From positions 1 through 42,712 of IMG/VR virus record IMGVR_UViG_3300046002_006786: a DNA stretch of 42,712 bases; one strand, given 5' to 3'. Below the pieces are notes generated by a model that had not been told where the DNA came from, searched no databases, and saw nothing but the letters and a program-made list of their open reading frames with translations. Source of the stretch: a virus. Below are positions 23,513 through 32,788 of the stretch, piece after piece. Made by a program: the position numbers and the translations under genes. Each line of letters opens with the position of its first letter. The first letter of the stretch is position 1.

Positions 23513-25162
23513 ATGGCAACCGGACAAAGCGCACAGCAGGGCAGGGGCATGGTCCTGTCCAACATCACGCCGGGCGCGGACTTCCGCACGGGCGAGGGTG
23601 AACTGTTCCAGCAAGGCGAACGCCTGCTCGACAAATATGCCGAGGCGAACAAGACGAACCTGATCCGCCGGGCGCAACAGCGCGGCGCGATCGAGGGCGC
23701 GGCCGTGGCGGACGGATCACCCATGCCTGAGCGCGGGTTCCTGTTCACGGGCGATGTGGCCGAGGCGCGCACCACGGCTCTGCAGACGGCCTATACCGCG
23801 CGCGTGCGCACGGACTTCGACACGCGCGAGGCGCAGGTTCGCCAGCAGTTCCGCTATGACCCGGAGGGCTATGAGGCCGAGATGGGCCGCGTGCGGTCGG
23901 GCTTCATTCAGGGCGCCCCGCCCGAGTTCGCCGTTGACGTCGAGACCTATGCCGGCGAGCGTGTGCAGCGCGGGCTGGAGGCCGTGTCGAGTGCGCGAAT
24001 GGTGCGTGACGACCAAGAGGTCGTGCAGTCCATAACTGTGCGCCGCGCGCAACTGGGTGAGAATCTGGTTGCGCTCGCGGCTCGTCCGGGCGGCATGGAT
24101 TCGGTGGAATTCATGGAGGCGCAGGCGGACTACATTGCCCTGCAGGACCAGAGCGAGGCGAACCCGGCGATCCTCTATTCGACCGAGCAGCGCATCGCGG
24201 ACGACAACAAGCTCGGCGACGGCATAATGCTGGCGACGGTCAACCGCAGCGCTGTCGAGACGTATAACGACTCGGGCCGCGGTCTGGCTGGCAAGGCCGC
24301 AGCATTGCGGTTTCTTGAGAGCGAGGTTCTGAACGGCGAGGAGTTCGCCGACGTAGATCCCGGCCGCCGCGCGAAGCTATACCGCGACGCTGTCACCGAG
24401 CTTAACGCCTTCACGGTCGCTGACACGGCAGAGCGCAGGGCTGTTGAGGAGCAAGAGCGCCAGCGTCAGGCAGACATTCGCGAGGAGCGCGACAGCCTTG
24501 TGCTGGCTGCGTCCCTGGGAGAGCTGACCGAGACCGAGGTTCTGACAAACACCAATCTGGACGATGCCGCAAAGAACCGTGTGCTGGGCGCAATCCGTGC
24601 GCGCGAGACTCGCGAAAGGACCGAGGCCCGCGCGGCATCTGCTGCCGAGGCGCTGGCCAACGCGACGCACTACAACACGCTGCGGGACGATGCGCAGGCC
24701 GGCACGTTGAGCGCCGCCGAGGTGGCCGAGGGCGTGAACGCGGGCCTGATCTCCGAGGGCCAAGCCCAGACGCTGCGGACGATGAACGACCGCACGCTCA
24801 AGCCGAAGGTCGACGACGTGATGGCCCCCGTTCGCGATGCAGGCGAGCGTCGTCGGCGGCTGGTCCGTGACTTCAACGAGCGCATGGCCGCTGCTGAGGC
24901 GGGGGCCGCTGCGTGGGTCCGCGAGAACCCGAACGCGACGCTGGAGCAGCGCCTGCAGGCAGGCCGCTGGTATGCCGAACGCCATTTCGGCGCGGGGGCG
25001 AATAGCCCGGCGGCGGGCGGTGGAGAGACGCCGGCTGGCGATCAGGCGCGCGTCGCCCGCATCCGCGCCGTGAACGAGCAGATCAGGGCCCGCGCCGCAG
25101 CGGGCCGACCGTATTCGGCGGCTGAGGCCAACCGGATGCGCGCAGAAGCACAGGGACGATAA
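23513..25162 (+). CDS. Internal virion protein B-like (T7 gp15 position)
   Basis: A 549-residue almost entirely helical, Ala/Glu/Arg-rich protein (for example EEQERQRQADIREERDSL). It lies between the gp14-like and gp16-like genes, where T7-type phages encode the second ejection protein. It has no signal or membrane segment. It overlaps the following gene by three bases (TAATG). Direct similarity to gp15 was not tested. Confidence 0.7.
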   Translation: MATGQSAQQGRGMVLSNITPGADFRTGEGELFQQGERLLDKYAEANKTNLIRRAQQRGAIEGAAVADGSPMPERGFLFTGDVAEARTTALQTAYTARVRTDFDTREAQVRQQFRYDPEGYEAEMGRVRSGFIQGAPPEFAVDVETYAGERVQRGLEAVSSARMVRDDQEVVQSITVRRAQLGENLVALAARPGGMDSVEFMEAQADYIALQDQSEANPAILYSTEQRIADDNKLGDGIMLATVNRSAVETYNDSGRGLAGKAAALRFLESEVLNGEEFADVDPGRRAKLYRDAVTELNAFTVADTAERRAVEEQERQRQADIREERDSLVLAASLGELTETEVLTNTNLDDAAKNRVLGAIRARETRERTEARAASAAEALANATHYNTLRDDAQAGTLSAAEVAEGVNAGLISEGQAQTLRTMNDRTLKPKVDDVMAPVRDAGERRRRLVRDFNERMAAAEAGAAAWVRENPNATLEQRLQAGRWYAERHFGAGANSPAAGGGETPAGDQARVARIRAVNEQIRARAAAGRPYSAAEANRMRAEAQGR

Positions 25163-28100
25163 TGGCCATCGACACAGTCAGAGACGTTCTTGGCGCGGTT
25201 CCGGGCGCGACCCCGACGAGCACGTTTCGCAGCCAAGAGCGCCAGAACCAGTTGATCGCTGAGTGGGAGCGTAACGGTCGGAGGGGGCAGCGCCCCGCCA
25301 CCGTCAGCAACCACACCCGCGGCACGCCGGACAACCCGCGCGCCGTCGATCTCGTGCCCGCGCCGGGCGAGAGCATGGATCAACTGGAGGCGCGCCTGCG
25401 GTCCAGCGGCCTGAACATGACTGAGCTTCTGAACGAGGGCGACCACATTCACGTCGCCGTTGACGGGCAGCCGCGCGAGCAGGGCGCTCCGGGGCAACAG
25501 CCGGGCTATCGCGTCGAGTCGTCCGAAGACCTTGCGCCCGGCGAGGCGCAGCGCCTGCTGGCCAGCGGCGAGTATCAGATCGACCCGAACGACCCGACCA
25601 AGATTTTCCGCGTGGTCGGCTATGACAACGCCCCCGCGCCGCCCACGCCTCTCGACAGCGCATATGCCGAGCGTCAGGCCGCGCGCGAGTCGCTGGCGCT
25701 GGATCAGGAGGAGGCTCAGATCATTCAGGCCGCGATGGTTCCGCAGGCCGTGCTGGATGGTGCGGGCGCGGTGGTCGGCGACGTGGCCAAGGGTGTCGGG
25801 CTGGAGATGGGCGGTGCCGTCCTGTCGGGCGTCAAGCGCGGCTTCAACGCCACGATGGACCTGATCGACGAGACCGGCGACTGGATCGAGCAGTATGTCC
25901 CTGGCACGGTCATGTGGGAGGGCTTCGACGGCGACGCCTCGACCCCCATGAGCATCCGCCTGACCACGCAGAATGAAGCCGAGCGCCGCATGACCGAGGC
26001 GCGCGGCGGCGACCAGCCCAACTGGCTGCAACGCCTTGGCATGGCGCAACTCCGTGCACCTGTCAGCGAGGCCGAGCGCCCTGAGTCCGTGACCGGCCGC
26101 CTGATCGAGGGCGTGTCCCAGTTCGCGACCGGCTGGATCGGCGGCGGCAAGCTGCTGCAGGGCTGGAAAACGGCGGGCAACGCAGGCCGCATCGGCAAGG
26201 CGATGGCGCAGGGCGCGCTGGCCGACTTCACCGCGTTCGACGGCCAAGAGGAGCGCCTGTCCAACCTGCTGGCCGAGCATGCCCCCGAGGCGCTGGCGCC
26301 GGCACTCAACTGGCTCGCGGCCGATCCAAACGACGGCGAGGTCGAGGGCCGGTTCAAGAACGTGATCGAGGGCACGATCCTTGGTGGCGTGACCGATGTC
26401 ATCGGCGTCGGCATCCGTCGTCTGCGCGCCGCGCGCGAGGTGAGGTCGGCGGCGAGGGATGCGGCCAAGGCCGAGGGCCTGCAAGTCGACCCGACGCTGG
26501 CGATGGACGATGCCGCGGCGCGCGGTGTCGAGGTCCAGGCTGCCGTGCGTGAGGCGCTGGGCGATCCCGAGGGGCCGCGGTTTACCGTCCGCAAATTTGG
26601 GGCTTTTGCAGAGGATGCCGACGCCCCCGTCATCACGCCGTTCCAAGCCAAGGTCGACGCCGCCGATGCGGCGATCACCGCCGCCGACGTCCGCGCCTCC
26701 ACCGACAACGTCTTCGACATCAACCTCGCGCGCATGAACGTGCCCGAGGACATACAGGCCACGATCGTCGGCATGGCTGACCTGCTGGCCAAGGACGTCG
26801 ACCTGGCTCGCCGGGGCACGCGATCCTGGGACCAGACTCGCGAGGCGGCGCCCGGCGTCGACTGGGTCGACAGCATGGGTTCGCGCCGCGTTGGGCAGGC
26901 CATGAACGCGGAGGAGATCACCGCCTACCGGCTGGCGCTGAACTCGTCGGCGACGAAACTGGATGAGCTGTCGAGCGCGCTGCTGGACACCACGACCAAG
27001 CGCAGCGCGAACGAGGATCTGGCCTTGCAGTTTGCGCTCCGCCGGGCAGCCGCCACGCACTCCGCTATTCAGAACGAGTTTTTCGGCGCTCGCGCTGAGG
27101 CCGGTCGTGCGCTCAACGCCTTCAAGATTCCAGCCGATGCGCCGGCGACGTACCTGCGCCAGATCGACAGCCTGCTCGCGGATGCCGGTGGGCAGGGAAC
27201 CGCAAAGGATCTTGCACGGTATATCCGCGAGGCCAAAGCCAAGGGCGACGTCGCGCTCAACCAAATGGTTCGTGGCGGCGCGATGGCACGCAGCCGCGAC
27301 ATCATCAAGCTCGTGTACACCAACAGCCTGCTGTCAGGTTTGGGCACGCCCATCGTCAACGCGGTCGGCACGCCTATCGCCATGCTCTACCATGTTGCGG
27401 CTCGCGCTGTGTCCCCGCGCCTTGCGGGCGCGTTCGGTGGCACGGCTGAGACGCAGATCGGCGAGGCGTCGGCTCTTGTGGCGGGCTATATTCAAGCCAC
27501 ACGCGACGTCTTCAAGCTCAATCCGATGGAGGCCGCACGGCGTATCGGCGCGGACAATGCGCTCGAACTGCGCAGCAAGGGCTTGTTCCGCGGCATGGCG
27601 CCGGGGATCGACGACGCTGGTGACGCGATGGGGCTCTCGCTGCGGTCCGAGCGTGAGGAGGCCGGCGCTATGGCTGGAGCCGCCCGGCCGCTCGGCGCGG
27701 CCGCATGGCGCGTTGCTGAGGACACCCCGCTGGGTCGCTTCCTCGACATCATGCAGATGATCGTGGAGGCGCCGTCCAACATCACCGGCGTGACCGACGA
27801 CTTCTGGAAAGTGGTCAGCGCGCGCGGCGAGCTGCACGCCCAGGCGCTGCGCATGTCGGCGCGCGAGGGGCTGCAAGGCGAGGCCGCGCGTGCGCGCATG
27901 GCTGACCTGATCGAGAACCCCACCGACGACATGATGGTGGGCGCCGAGAAGGCGATGCACGAGCTGACCTTTACCCGATCGGACGGGGAGGCCGAGAAGC
28001 TGCTGCAGAAACTGCGCCGGATGGCAGACGACAACATCATCGGACCGGTGCCGCTTGCGACCTTCATTCTGCCGTTCCTGCGCACGCCCATGAACCTGAT

Positions 28101-29214
28101 GTCACTGGCGGCGCGCTCGTCGCCCCTGGCACCGTTCTCTGCCCGCTTCCGTGCCTCCATGCGGGCGGGCGGCGCTGAGGCTGAGACCGCCAAGGCTCAA
28201 GCCGCGGTCGGCACGGCGTTGTGGTCGGTGTGGATGGGCATGGCTATGGACGGGCAGATTACCGGCTCGGGCCCGTCCAATACCGAGCAGCGCGCGGCCA
28301 TGATGCGTGAGGACGAATACGGCAATCCGATGTGGCAGCCGTACAGCGTCAAGCAGGGCGGCCGCTGGTATTCGTATGAGCGCATGGACCCGGTCGGCTC
28401 CAACCTGTCCCTGATCGGCGACTTCGCCGAGCTTCTGAACAACGACGATTGGGACGGGGCCAACATGCAGGAGGGCACCGAGATCGCGGCGAACGCCGTG
28501 CTGGCTCTGGGTCAGGCGTATTTCGACAAGTCCATGCTGCAGGGTGCCATCGAGTTCACGTCGGCCATGACCTCCAACGACGTCAGCACGGGCGAACGCT
28601 TCCTGATGGGGCGCGCCTCGGCGCTTGTCCCCGCAAGCGGCGCGATGCGGATGCTTCGTCGCGGCCAAGACCCCTACATGCGCGAGACGCACAACGCCCT
28701 AGACGCCCTACGCAACACAGTGCCGCTGCTGTCCGACGACCTCCCCCTGCAGCGCGACCTGTGGGGCAGGCCCCGCACCTACCAGACCGGCCTGGGCACG
28801 ATTTACGACGCGGTCATGCCTGTGCAAACGCGGGCAGAGGGCGGCTCGGCGATCGACCTTGAGATCCTGAACAACGGCGTCGGGGTCGCCATGCCTGCAC
28901 GGTCGCTCAGTTATGCCGGCGAGACGGTGTCGCTCAAGAACCGGCCCGACATCTACAGCGAGTTCCTGCGCTTGTCGGGCGAGCCTGCGTTTGAGCACCT
29001 GAACGCTGTCGCCGAGGGGCGGCACCCGGACAGTGAGTTCTACTATTCACTGGACGACGGGCCGTCGGGCGGCAAGGCCCAATACATCAAGGACGTCATG
29101 AGCGCCTATCGCGACGAAGCGCGGGCCGCCGTGAGCGAGATGTTTGCCAGCGACCTGCAGGTTATGGCGGCCGACAAGGTGCGGCGGCGCGAGGAGGCGC
29201 GCTCGGCGGAGTAA
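25162..29214 (+). CDS. Giant internal virion (ejection) protein with N-terminal M15 peptidase-like domain
   Basis: A 1350-residue protein in the T7 gp16 position. The first ~100 residues carry a metallopeptidase-like zinc site in M15 order: FRSQERQNQL (about 22-31), SNH (His51), AVD (Asp63) and DHIH (His95, His97). This would cut peptidoglycan cross-links during DNA entry, where T7 gp16 uses a lytic transglycosylase domain. The rest is mostly helical with a few hydrophobic stretches (for example about residues 1020-1045, PLATFILPFLRTPMNLM), fitting a channel-forming ejection protein. It is the largest gene in the window. Confidence 0.8.
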   Translation: MAIDTVRDVLGAVPGATPTSTFRSQERQNQLIAEWERNGRRGQRPATVSNHTRGTPDNPRAVDLVPAPGESMDQLEARLRSSGLNMTELLNEGDHIHVAVDGQPREQGAPGQQPGYRVESSEDLAPGEAQRLLASGEYQIDPNDPTKIFRVVGYDNAPAPPTPLDSAYAERQAARESLALDQEEAQIIQAAMVPQAVLDGAGAVVGDVAKGVGLEMGGAVLSGVKRGFNATMDLIDETGDWIEQYVPGTVMWEGFDGDASTPMSIRLTTQNEAERRMTEARGGDQPNWLQRLGMAQLRAPVSEAERPESVTGRLIEGVSQFATGWIGGGKLLQGWKTAGNAGRIGKAMAQGALADFTAFDGQEERLSNLLAEHAPEALAPALNWLAADPNDGEVEGRFKNVIEGTILGGVTDVIGVGIRRLRAAREVRSAARDAAKAEGLQVDPTLAMDDAAARGVEVQAAVREALGDPEGPRFTVRKFGAFAEDADAPVITPFQAKVDAADAAITAADVRASTDNVFDINLARMNVPEDIQATIVGMADLLAKDVDLARRGTRSWDQTREAAPGVDWVDSMGSRRVGQAMNAEEITAYRLALNSSATKLDELSSALLDTTTKRSANEDLALQFALRRAAATHSAIQNEFFGARAEAGRALNAFKIPADAPATYLRQIDSLLADAGGQGTAKDLARYIREAKAKGDVALNQMVRGGAMARSRDIIKLVYTNSLLSGLGTPIVNAVGTPIAMLYHVAARAVSPRLAGAFGGTAETQIGEASALVAGYIQATRDVFKLNPMEAARRIGADNALELRSKGLFRGMAPGIDDAGDAMGLSLRSEREEAGAMAGAARPLGAAAWRVAEDTPLGRFLDIMQMIVEAPSNITGVTDDFWKVVSARGELHAQALRMSAREGLQGEAARARMADLIENPTDDMMVGAEKAMHELTFTRSDGEAEKLLQKLRRMADDNIIGPVPLATFILPFLRTPMNLMSLAARSSPLAPFSARFRASMRAGGAEAETAKAQAAVGTALWSVWMGMAMDGQITGSGPSNTEQRAAMMREDEYGNPMWQPYSVKQGGRWYSYERMDPVGSNLSLIGDFAELLNNDDWDGANMQEGTEIAANAVLALGQAYFDKSMLQGAIEFTSAMTSNDVSTGERFLMGRASALVPASGAMRMLRRGQDPYMRETHNALDALRNTVPLLSDDLPLQRDLWGRPRTYQTGLGTIYDAVMPVQTRAEGGSAIDLEILNNGVGVAMPARSLSYAGETVSLKNRPDIYSEFLRLSGEPAFEHLNAVAEGRHPDSEFYYSLDDGPSGGKAQYIKDVMSAYRDEARAAVSEMFASDLQVMAADKVRRREEARSAE

Positions 29215-29219
29215 CCGTC

Positions 29220-29229
29220 GTGCGTTGAG
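29220..29229 (+). promoter_or_regulatory. Late-promoter-like motif GTGCGTTGAG, copy 7 (tail fibre)
   Basis: Exact copy in the 44-base gap before the tail fibre gene. TTGA begins 34 bases before ATG 29259. The hexamer at -12 to -7 is CAATCT; the whole interval closely resembles copy 6 (shared GAGCC, CGCAA and CTG blocks). Confidence 0.7.
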
Positions 29230-29258
29230 CCTCACACCACCACCCGCAATCTGGCCCT

Positions 29259-30911
29259 ATGGCCAGACTGACGATCCCCGACGAACAGACGTTCGCGACG
29301 TTCACTGTCGTCACGTCGACCACCGTATTCCCGATCACGTTCAGCCTGTTCGCCAAGGCGGACCTGACCGTGCTCGTCGACGGCGTCGCGCTGGACCAGT
29401 CGGCGTTCACCTTCACGGGCACGCTGCTTGAGGGCGGCGGCTACGATGGCGGCACGGTCACGCTGAACACCGCCGTTGACGATGTCACCGTGCGGATCGA
29501 GCGCAACGTCGCCCCGGCCCGCACCTCGAACTTTGCGCCGGCGAGCAGCGTGCCCGTTCAATCCGTCGACCAGGCGCTGAATCGACTGACGGCGAACGCG
29601 CAGGATCACGGTCGTCGCATCGGCGAGGCAGAGGTCACGTTGGGTGGATTTTCTGACGATGTAACTGATACGGCCGCTGCTGCTGTCACCGCCGTCGCCG
29701 CTGCCGCAGATGCCGCCGCATCCGCCGTTGCTGCTGCCGCCTCAAACCCCGCTCTTGCTGCGCTGAAGGCAAGCAATCTCTCGGACCTCGCCAGCGCCCC
29801 AACCGCTCTAACCAACCTTGGCGGGACTACTCTGGGCAAGGCCGTATTCACCGCCGCCAGCGCCGCGTCGATTGCCGAAAGCCTGCTGGTTCGTCCTGAA
29901 ACGCAAAGCCAGGCCAGCGGTGTGGATGTTCTGGAAGGCGTGACGACCGGCGTTCGCAACACCGGCTTCGGCTTTGAGGCGCTGAAGGCCAACACGGCCG
30001 GAAGCGAAAACACCGCGTTCGGTTATCTGGCCCTGAATGACGTGACCGGGGGTGTGGACCCAGCGGCGAATTACAACTCCGCTTTCGGTTCTTTCGCGCT
30101 GGCGTCTGTCACGACCGGATACAAAAACGCCGCGTTCGGTCGCGCTACCGGCGACAATCTGACGACCGGCTATCATGACACCGCGCTCGGCTATGGCGCG
30201 ATGCACTGGCACACGACGGCGCTGAACTGCGTCGGGGTCGGCTTCGAGGCGGTGCATGGCGGGACGGGGCTTGTCGCGACGGCCATGCAGGGGACTGTCG
30301 GGGTCGGCTTTCAGGCGCTCTATGCTTGCACGGGTAACTTTAACACGGCAGTCGGCACTTCCGCTGGCGTTGCTATCACGACCGGTGTTCGTAACACGGC
30401 AGTCGGCACCAACGCGCTCAACACCCAGACGACTGCAAACGACACGACGGCCATTGGCTATGCCGCCGGCACGACCAACACCGGCAGCGGCAACATCTTT
30501 ATCGGCCAGAACGCGGATGCAAACGCTGGCCTTGCCAACGTCACCGTTATCGGAACCGGGCTTACTGCTACGGCAGCCAACTCGATCCTGATGGGTAACG
30601 GCCAAGACCTGTTGCCAGGCTCGACCGCACGAGATGTCGGTTCGCAAGCAAAGCCGTGGAACTACATGATCGGGGCAAACTCGTTCTATGCCCACTGCAA
30701 TACGGCGGTTCCCGCAGGCGGCACAACTGGGGCCGGATTTTTGCTCTCCAGCACCGCTAACTTTGGCGTCTTTTTCGGCAGCGGAGCACCAACCCTGACG
30801 GCGGCAAAAGGCTCCCTGTATCTCCGAACGGACGGTTCCGGGACGAGCAACCGGATGTATGTCAACACCGACAGCGGCACGACTTGGACTGCGGTTACGA
30901 CCGCCGCGTAA
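29259..30911 (+). CDS. Tail fibre protein (T7 gp17-type N-terminus, beta-roll shaft)
   Basis: A 550-residue tail fibre. The first ~125 residues match the T7-type fibre N-terminal domain that attaches to the tail (TIPDEQTFATFTV start, FSLFAKADLTVLVDGV, VRIERNVAPARTSNFAP). From about 230 to 430 there are repeats of the form NTAFGxxA...TG, as in YadA-like left-handed beta-roll adhesins. The C-terminus (SLYLRTDGSGTSNRMYVNTDSG) is a short beta tip rather than an S74 chaperone. It determines receptor binding. The start lacks a ribosome site and lies 34 bases after the late motif. Confidence 0.9.
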   Translation: MARLTIPDEQTFATFTVVTSTTVFPITFSLFAKADLTVLVDGVALDQSAFTFTGTLLEGGGYDGGTVTLNTAVDDVTVRIERNVAPARTSNFAPASSVPVQSVDQALNRLTANAQDHGRRIGEAEVTLGGFSDDVTDTAAAAVTAVAAAADAAASAVAAAASNPALAALKASNLSDLASAPTALTNLGGTTLGKAVFTAASAASIAESLLVRPETQSQASGVDVLEGVTTGVRNTGFGFEALKANTAGSENTAFGYLALNDVTGGVDPAANYNSAFGSFALASVTTGYKNAAFGRATGDNLTTGYHDTALGYGAMHWHTTALNCVGVGFEAVHGGTGLVATAMQGTVGVGFQALYACTGNFNTAVGTSAGVAITTGVRNTAVGTNALNTQTTANDTTAIGYAAGTTNTGSGNIFIGQNADANAGLANVTVIGTGLTATAANSILMGNGQDLLPGSTARDVGSQAKPWNYMIGANSFYAHCNTAVPAGGTTGAGFLLSSTANFGVFFGSGAPTLTAAKGSLYLRTDGSGTSNRMYVNTDSGTTWTAVTTAA

Positions 30912-30957
30912 CCCAGATCCCCGCGCCCGCCATCAAGGCCGACGGCCCACTTTCCCC

Positions 30958-31163
30958 GTCCAACTGAGGTGCTAACCCCTTGATTTATGGACCGCGAACA
31001 AACCGCTAACTGTTGGACGGACCTCAACGATTTCAACGGGGATAATCTGGTTTGGGACCAGAGGGTCGGAGGTTCGAATCCTCTCACTCCGACCAATCAC
31101 AGCGGGCTTTTCAAGGCCGCGGGGGTGTTAGGCGTCCAACTAGAAAATGGGTGGACGTCCAAC
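30958..31163. other. Likely integrase arm-type sites flanking the attachment core
   Basis: The heptamer GTCCAAC occurs four times around the tRNA-derived core: plus at 30958-30964, 31134-31140 and 31157-31163, minus at 31012-31018, with CGTCCAAC(T) as a wider consensus. Repeats on both sides of a core next to a tyrosine integrase gene are what arm-type integrase binding sites look like. The two rightmost overlap the end of the GIY-YIG gene. The rest of the 228-base gene-free stretch 30912-31139 holds only the core. Confidence 0.6.
31046..31095 (+). other. attP: attP core: 3' half of tRNA-Pro(TGG)
   Basis: This stretch is the 3' part of a tRNA: anticodon stem TCTGG/CCAGA around the loop TTTGGGA (anticodon TGG, Pro, with G37), variable loop GGGTC, T arm GGAGG-TTCGAAT-CCTCT, acceptor strand CACTCCG, A73 and CCA (31093-31095). 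The 5' half (D arm and CGGAGTG strand) is absent, so this is not a working gene but the identity segment by which the phage restores a host tRNA on integration. The integrase gene lies close by, transcribed toward it. Confidence 0.88.
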
Positions 31164-31595
31164 TTCCGTTCTTGTTTGGTTGGCGCGGGCCGCCTCTTGA
31201 GCTCGAGCCTGAAACTCCCTCCATGGCTCGGCGCGAAGTTCGATAGCGGCTATAGCAGCCTCGCACGCGACCACGCGAGGGTCGCTCTGCGGCAGGCGGT
31301 GCTGGTTCAGGTAGGCCTCAATCTCGGAGTGTCGGATGAACCACTCGCCGTGCGATCTGTGCCTGCAGAACATGCGGTGAAGGCGCTGCTCGAGATCTCT
31401 GGCTTCGGTGGAAAAGATTATGCCCAAGAGGTCGATGCGGTCCGGGCACGCCGTCGCCAGTTGCCGTAAACGCGACGCGGTGTTGTTCGCGGTTCCGATT
31501 TTGATGACGCCCAACTCTCTCGCCGCAACAAAATAAACCTCTCCGGGGCACCCGTTGGTCGAGTATTTCGGCGACGGCGCTCGGACCCGGCTCAT
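31140..31595 (-). CDS. GIY-YIG (MUG113/T5orf172-type) domain protein
   Basis: A 151-residue protein from ATG 31595, which overlaps the integrase stop (ATGA). The segment EVYFVAARELGVIKIGTA, then SRLRQLATACPDRIDLLGII, then LEQRLHRMFCRHRSHGEWF matches the order of the T5orf172/MUG113 branch of GIY-YIG nucleases. The longer frame to 31724 lies within the integrase gene and is rejected. The gene sits between integrase and the attachment core, so it is the outermost gene at one prophage end. Its role is unknown; a nuclease active in recombination or host interaction is possible. Confidence 0.75.
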   Translation of the reverse strand: MSRVRAPSPKYSTNGCPGEVYFVAARELGVIKIGTANNTASRLRQLATACPDRIDLLGIIFSTEARDLEQRLHRMFCRHRSHGEWFIRHSEIEAYLNQHRLPQSDPRVVACEAAIAAIELRAEPWREFQARAQEAARANQTRTEVGRPPIF

Positions 31596-32788
31596 ACCAC
31601 CAACCCCCGCTTCACCTGAGCCGCCCTCGCCACCGCCGTATCGCGGGGCAGATACACGCTCAGGATCGAGTTCACGCTCGTCAGCGCATGGCCCGTGATG
31701 GCCGCGATCTCCGGCACGGTGCATCCGGCGCGCGCCAACTGCACGATGCAGGAATGCCGCAGTTGCTTGAGGATCAGCGGCCGGCCGCCAGCCTTGACCG
31801 CGGCGACGCGCACCCAGGCGAAGGTCTTGGACAAACGGTTCTCGGTGTAGGCCTTGCCGGTGCGGTCGTTGCGGAACAGGAACAGGTGGCCGTCACCGGC
31901 CTCAGCCAGCATGGCTCGCAGCCCCATCGAGACCTCGATCGACACCGGCTCGTCAGTCTTGGACTGGCGGAACGAAAAGACGCCGCGCTCAGCATCGTAC
32001 TCGGCGCCCGGACGGAACGCGCGCACGTCGGTCAGGCGCTGGCCGATCTCCCATTCCAGCAGGATGATCAGGGCGATCGAGGGCACGCCCGTATCGCGCG
32101 CTGCCTTCACATAGCAGTCGACGTCCTTCTGCTCCCAGATCGTCGCCTTGGTCTTCGGCACCTTGATGCGGATGCCGCGCGCCGGGTTATCCGTGCGCCA
32201 GCCCTTGTTGATCGCTTGCTCAAGCACGAGGCGCAGCACGGCGGCGGTGTGCTTCTTGGCCGTATGCCGCGCCACCCGCGCGCTGCCGTCCGGTTCTGTG
32301 CCGGCGTCAAAACTGGACAAAAACTGCAGGATGGCGGAGCGGGGCAGGCTGGTCGGGTCCGGGTGACCGCACGATTTCGACCATGCCAGGATCTTCTTGA
32401 ACCCGGTCTCATATCCGACGCGCGTCTTGTCCGACAGCGCAGCCCACTCAGGAGACCTCTGCAGGGCGTCCACGAGCGTCGACAGGCTGCGCTCAGGTGG
32501 TCGGACGGTGTCGCCGGTCTTCGCCTGCATGAGGGCCCCGTACAGGGCCTCTGCGTCCTTCTTGATGGCAGCGACCTCAGCCGCGTCCAGCGTGCCGCGC
32601 CGTTCAGCCGTGCGAGGCAGCGGTATGGCCGGAGACCAGCCGGAGGGGCGCAGACGTGCCGGCACCTGAAAGTACGCCCGGCTCGTGCCGTCGGCGCGCT
32701 TCTTGAGGACGACGTATCTGCCCAGCGAGAGCGTCACGGTAGGCATCGGGCTTGAATGTCCATGCATCGGCGGGGTCGGGGGTTTCAT
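31592..32788 (-). CDS. int: Tyrosine-type site-specific integrase
   Basis: A 398-residue tyrosine recombinase. Catalytic motifs in the C-terminal domain: GQRLTDVRAF (Arg I), a Lys in FRQSKTDEP, LKQLRHSCIVQL (the conserved box, carrying Arg II), ITGH, and SVYLPRD with the nucleophilic Tyr near residue 380. The N-terminal part contains an arm-binding-like region and a core-binding helical SAM-like domain (about 100-190). It integrates the phage at the tRNA-Pro site just downstream. The start may be 32788, 32767 or 32746 (MPTVTLSLGRYVV). Even the shortest version overlaps the excisionase frame by more than 140 bases. It is part of the leftward operon. Confidence 0.92.
   Translation of the reverse strand: MKPPTPPMHGHSSPMPTVTLSLGRYVVLKKRADGTSRAYFQVPARLRPSGWSPAIPLPRTAERRGTLDAAEVAAIKKDAEALYGALMQAKTGDTVRPPERSLSTLVDALQRSPEWAALSDKTRVGYETGFKKILAWSKSCGHPDPTSLPRSAILQFLSSFDAGTEPDGSARVARHTAKKHTAAVLRLVLEQAINKGWRTDNPARGIRIKVPKTKATIWEQKDVDCYVKAARDTGVPSIALIILLEWEIGQRLTDVRAFRPGAEYDAERGVFSFRQSKTDEPVSIEVSMGLRAMLAEAGDGHLFLFRNDRTGKAYTENRLSKTFAWVRVAAVKAGGRPLILKQLRHSCIVQLARAGCTVPEIAAITGHALTSVNSILSVYLPRDTAVARAAQVKRGLVV

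Noticed and set aside
31021-31095. Complete tRNA gene
   Set aside because: Only the anticodon arm to the CCA is present; no matching 5' acceptor strand or D arm lies upstream, so it is an attachment segment rather than a functional tRNA.
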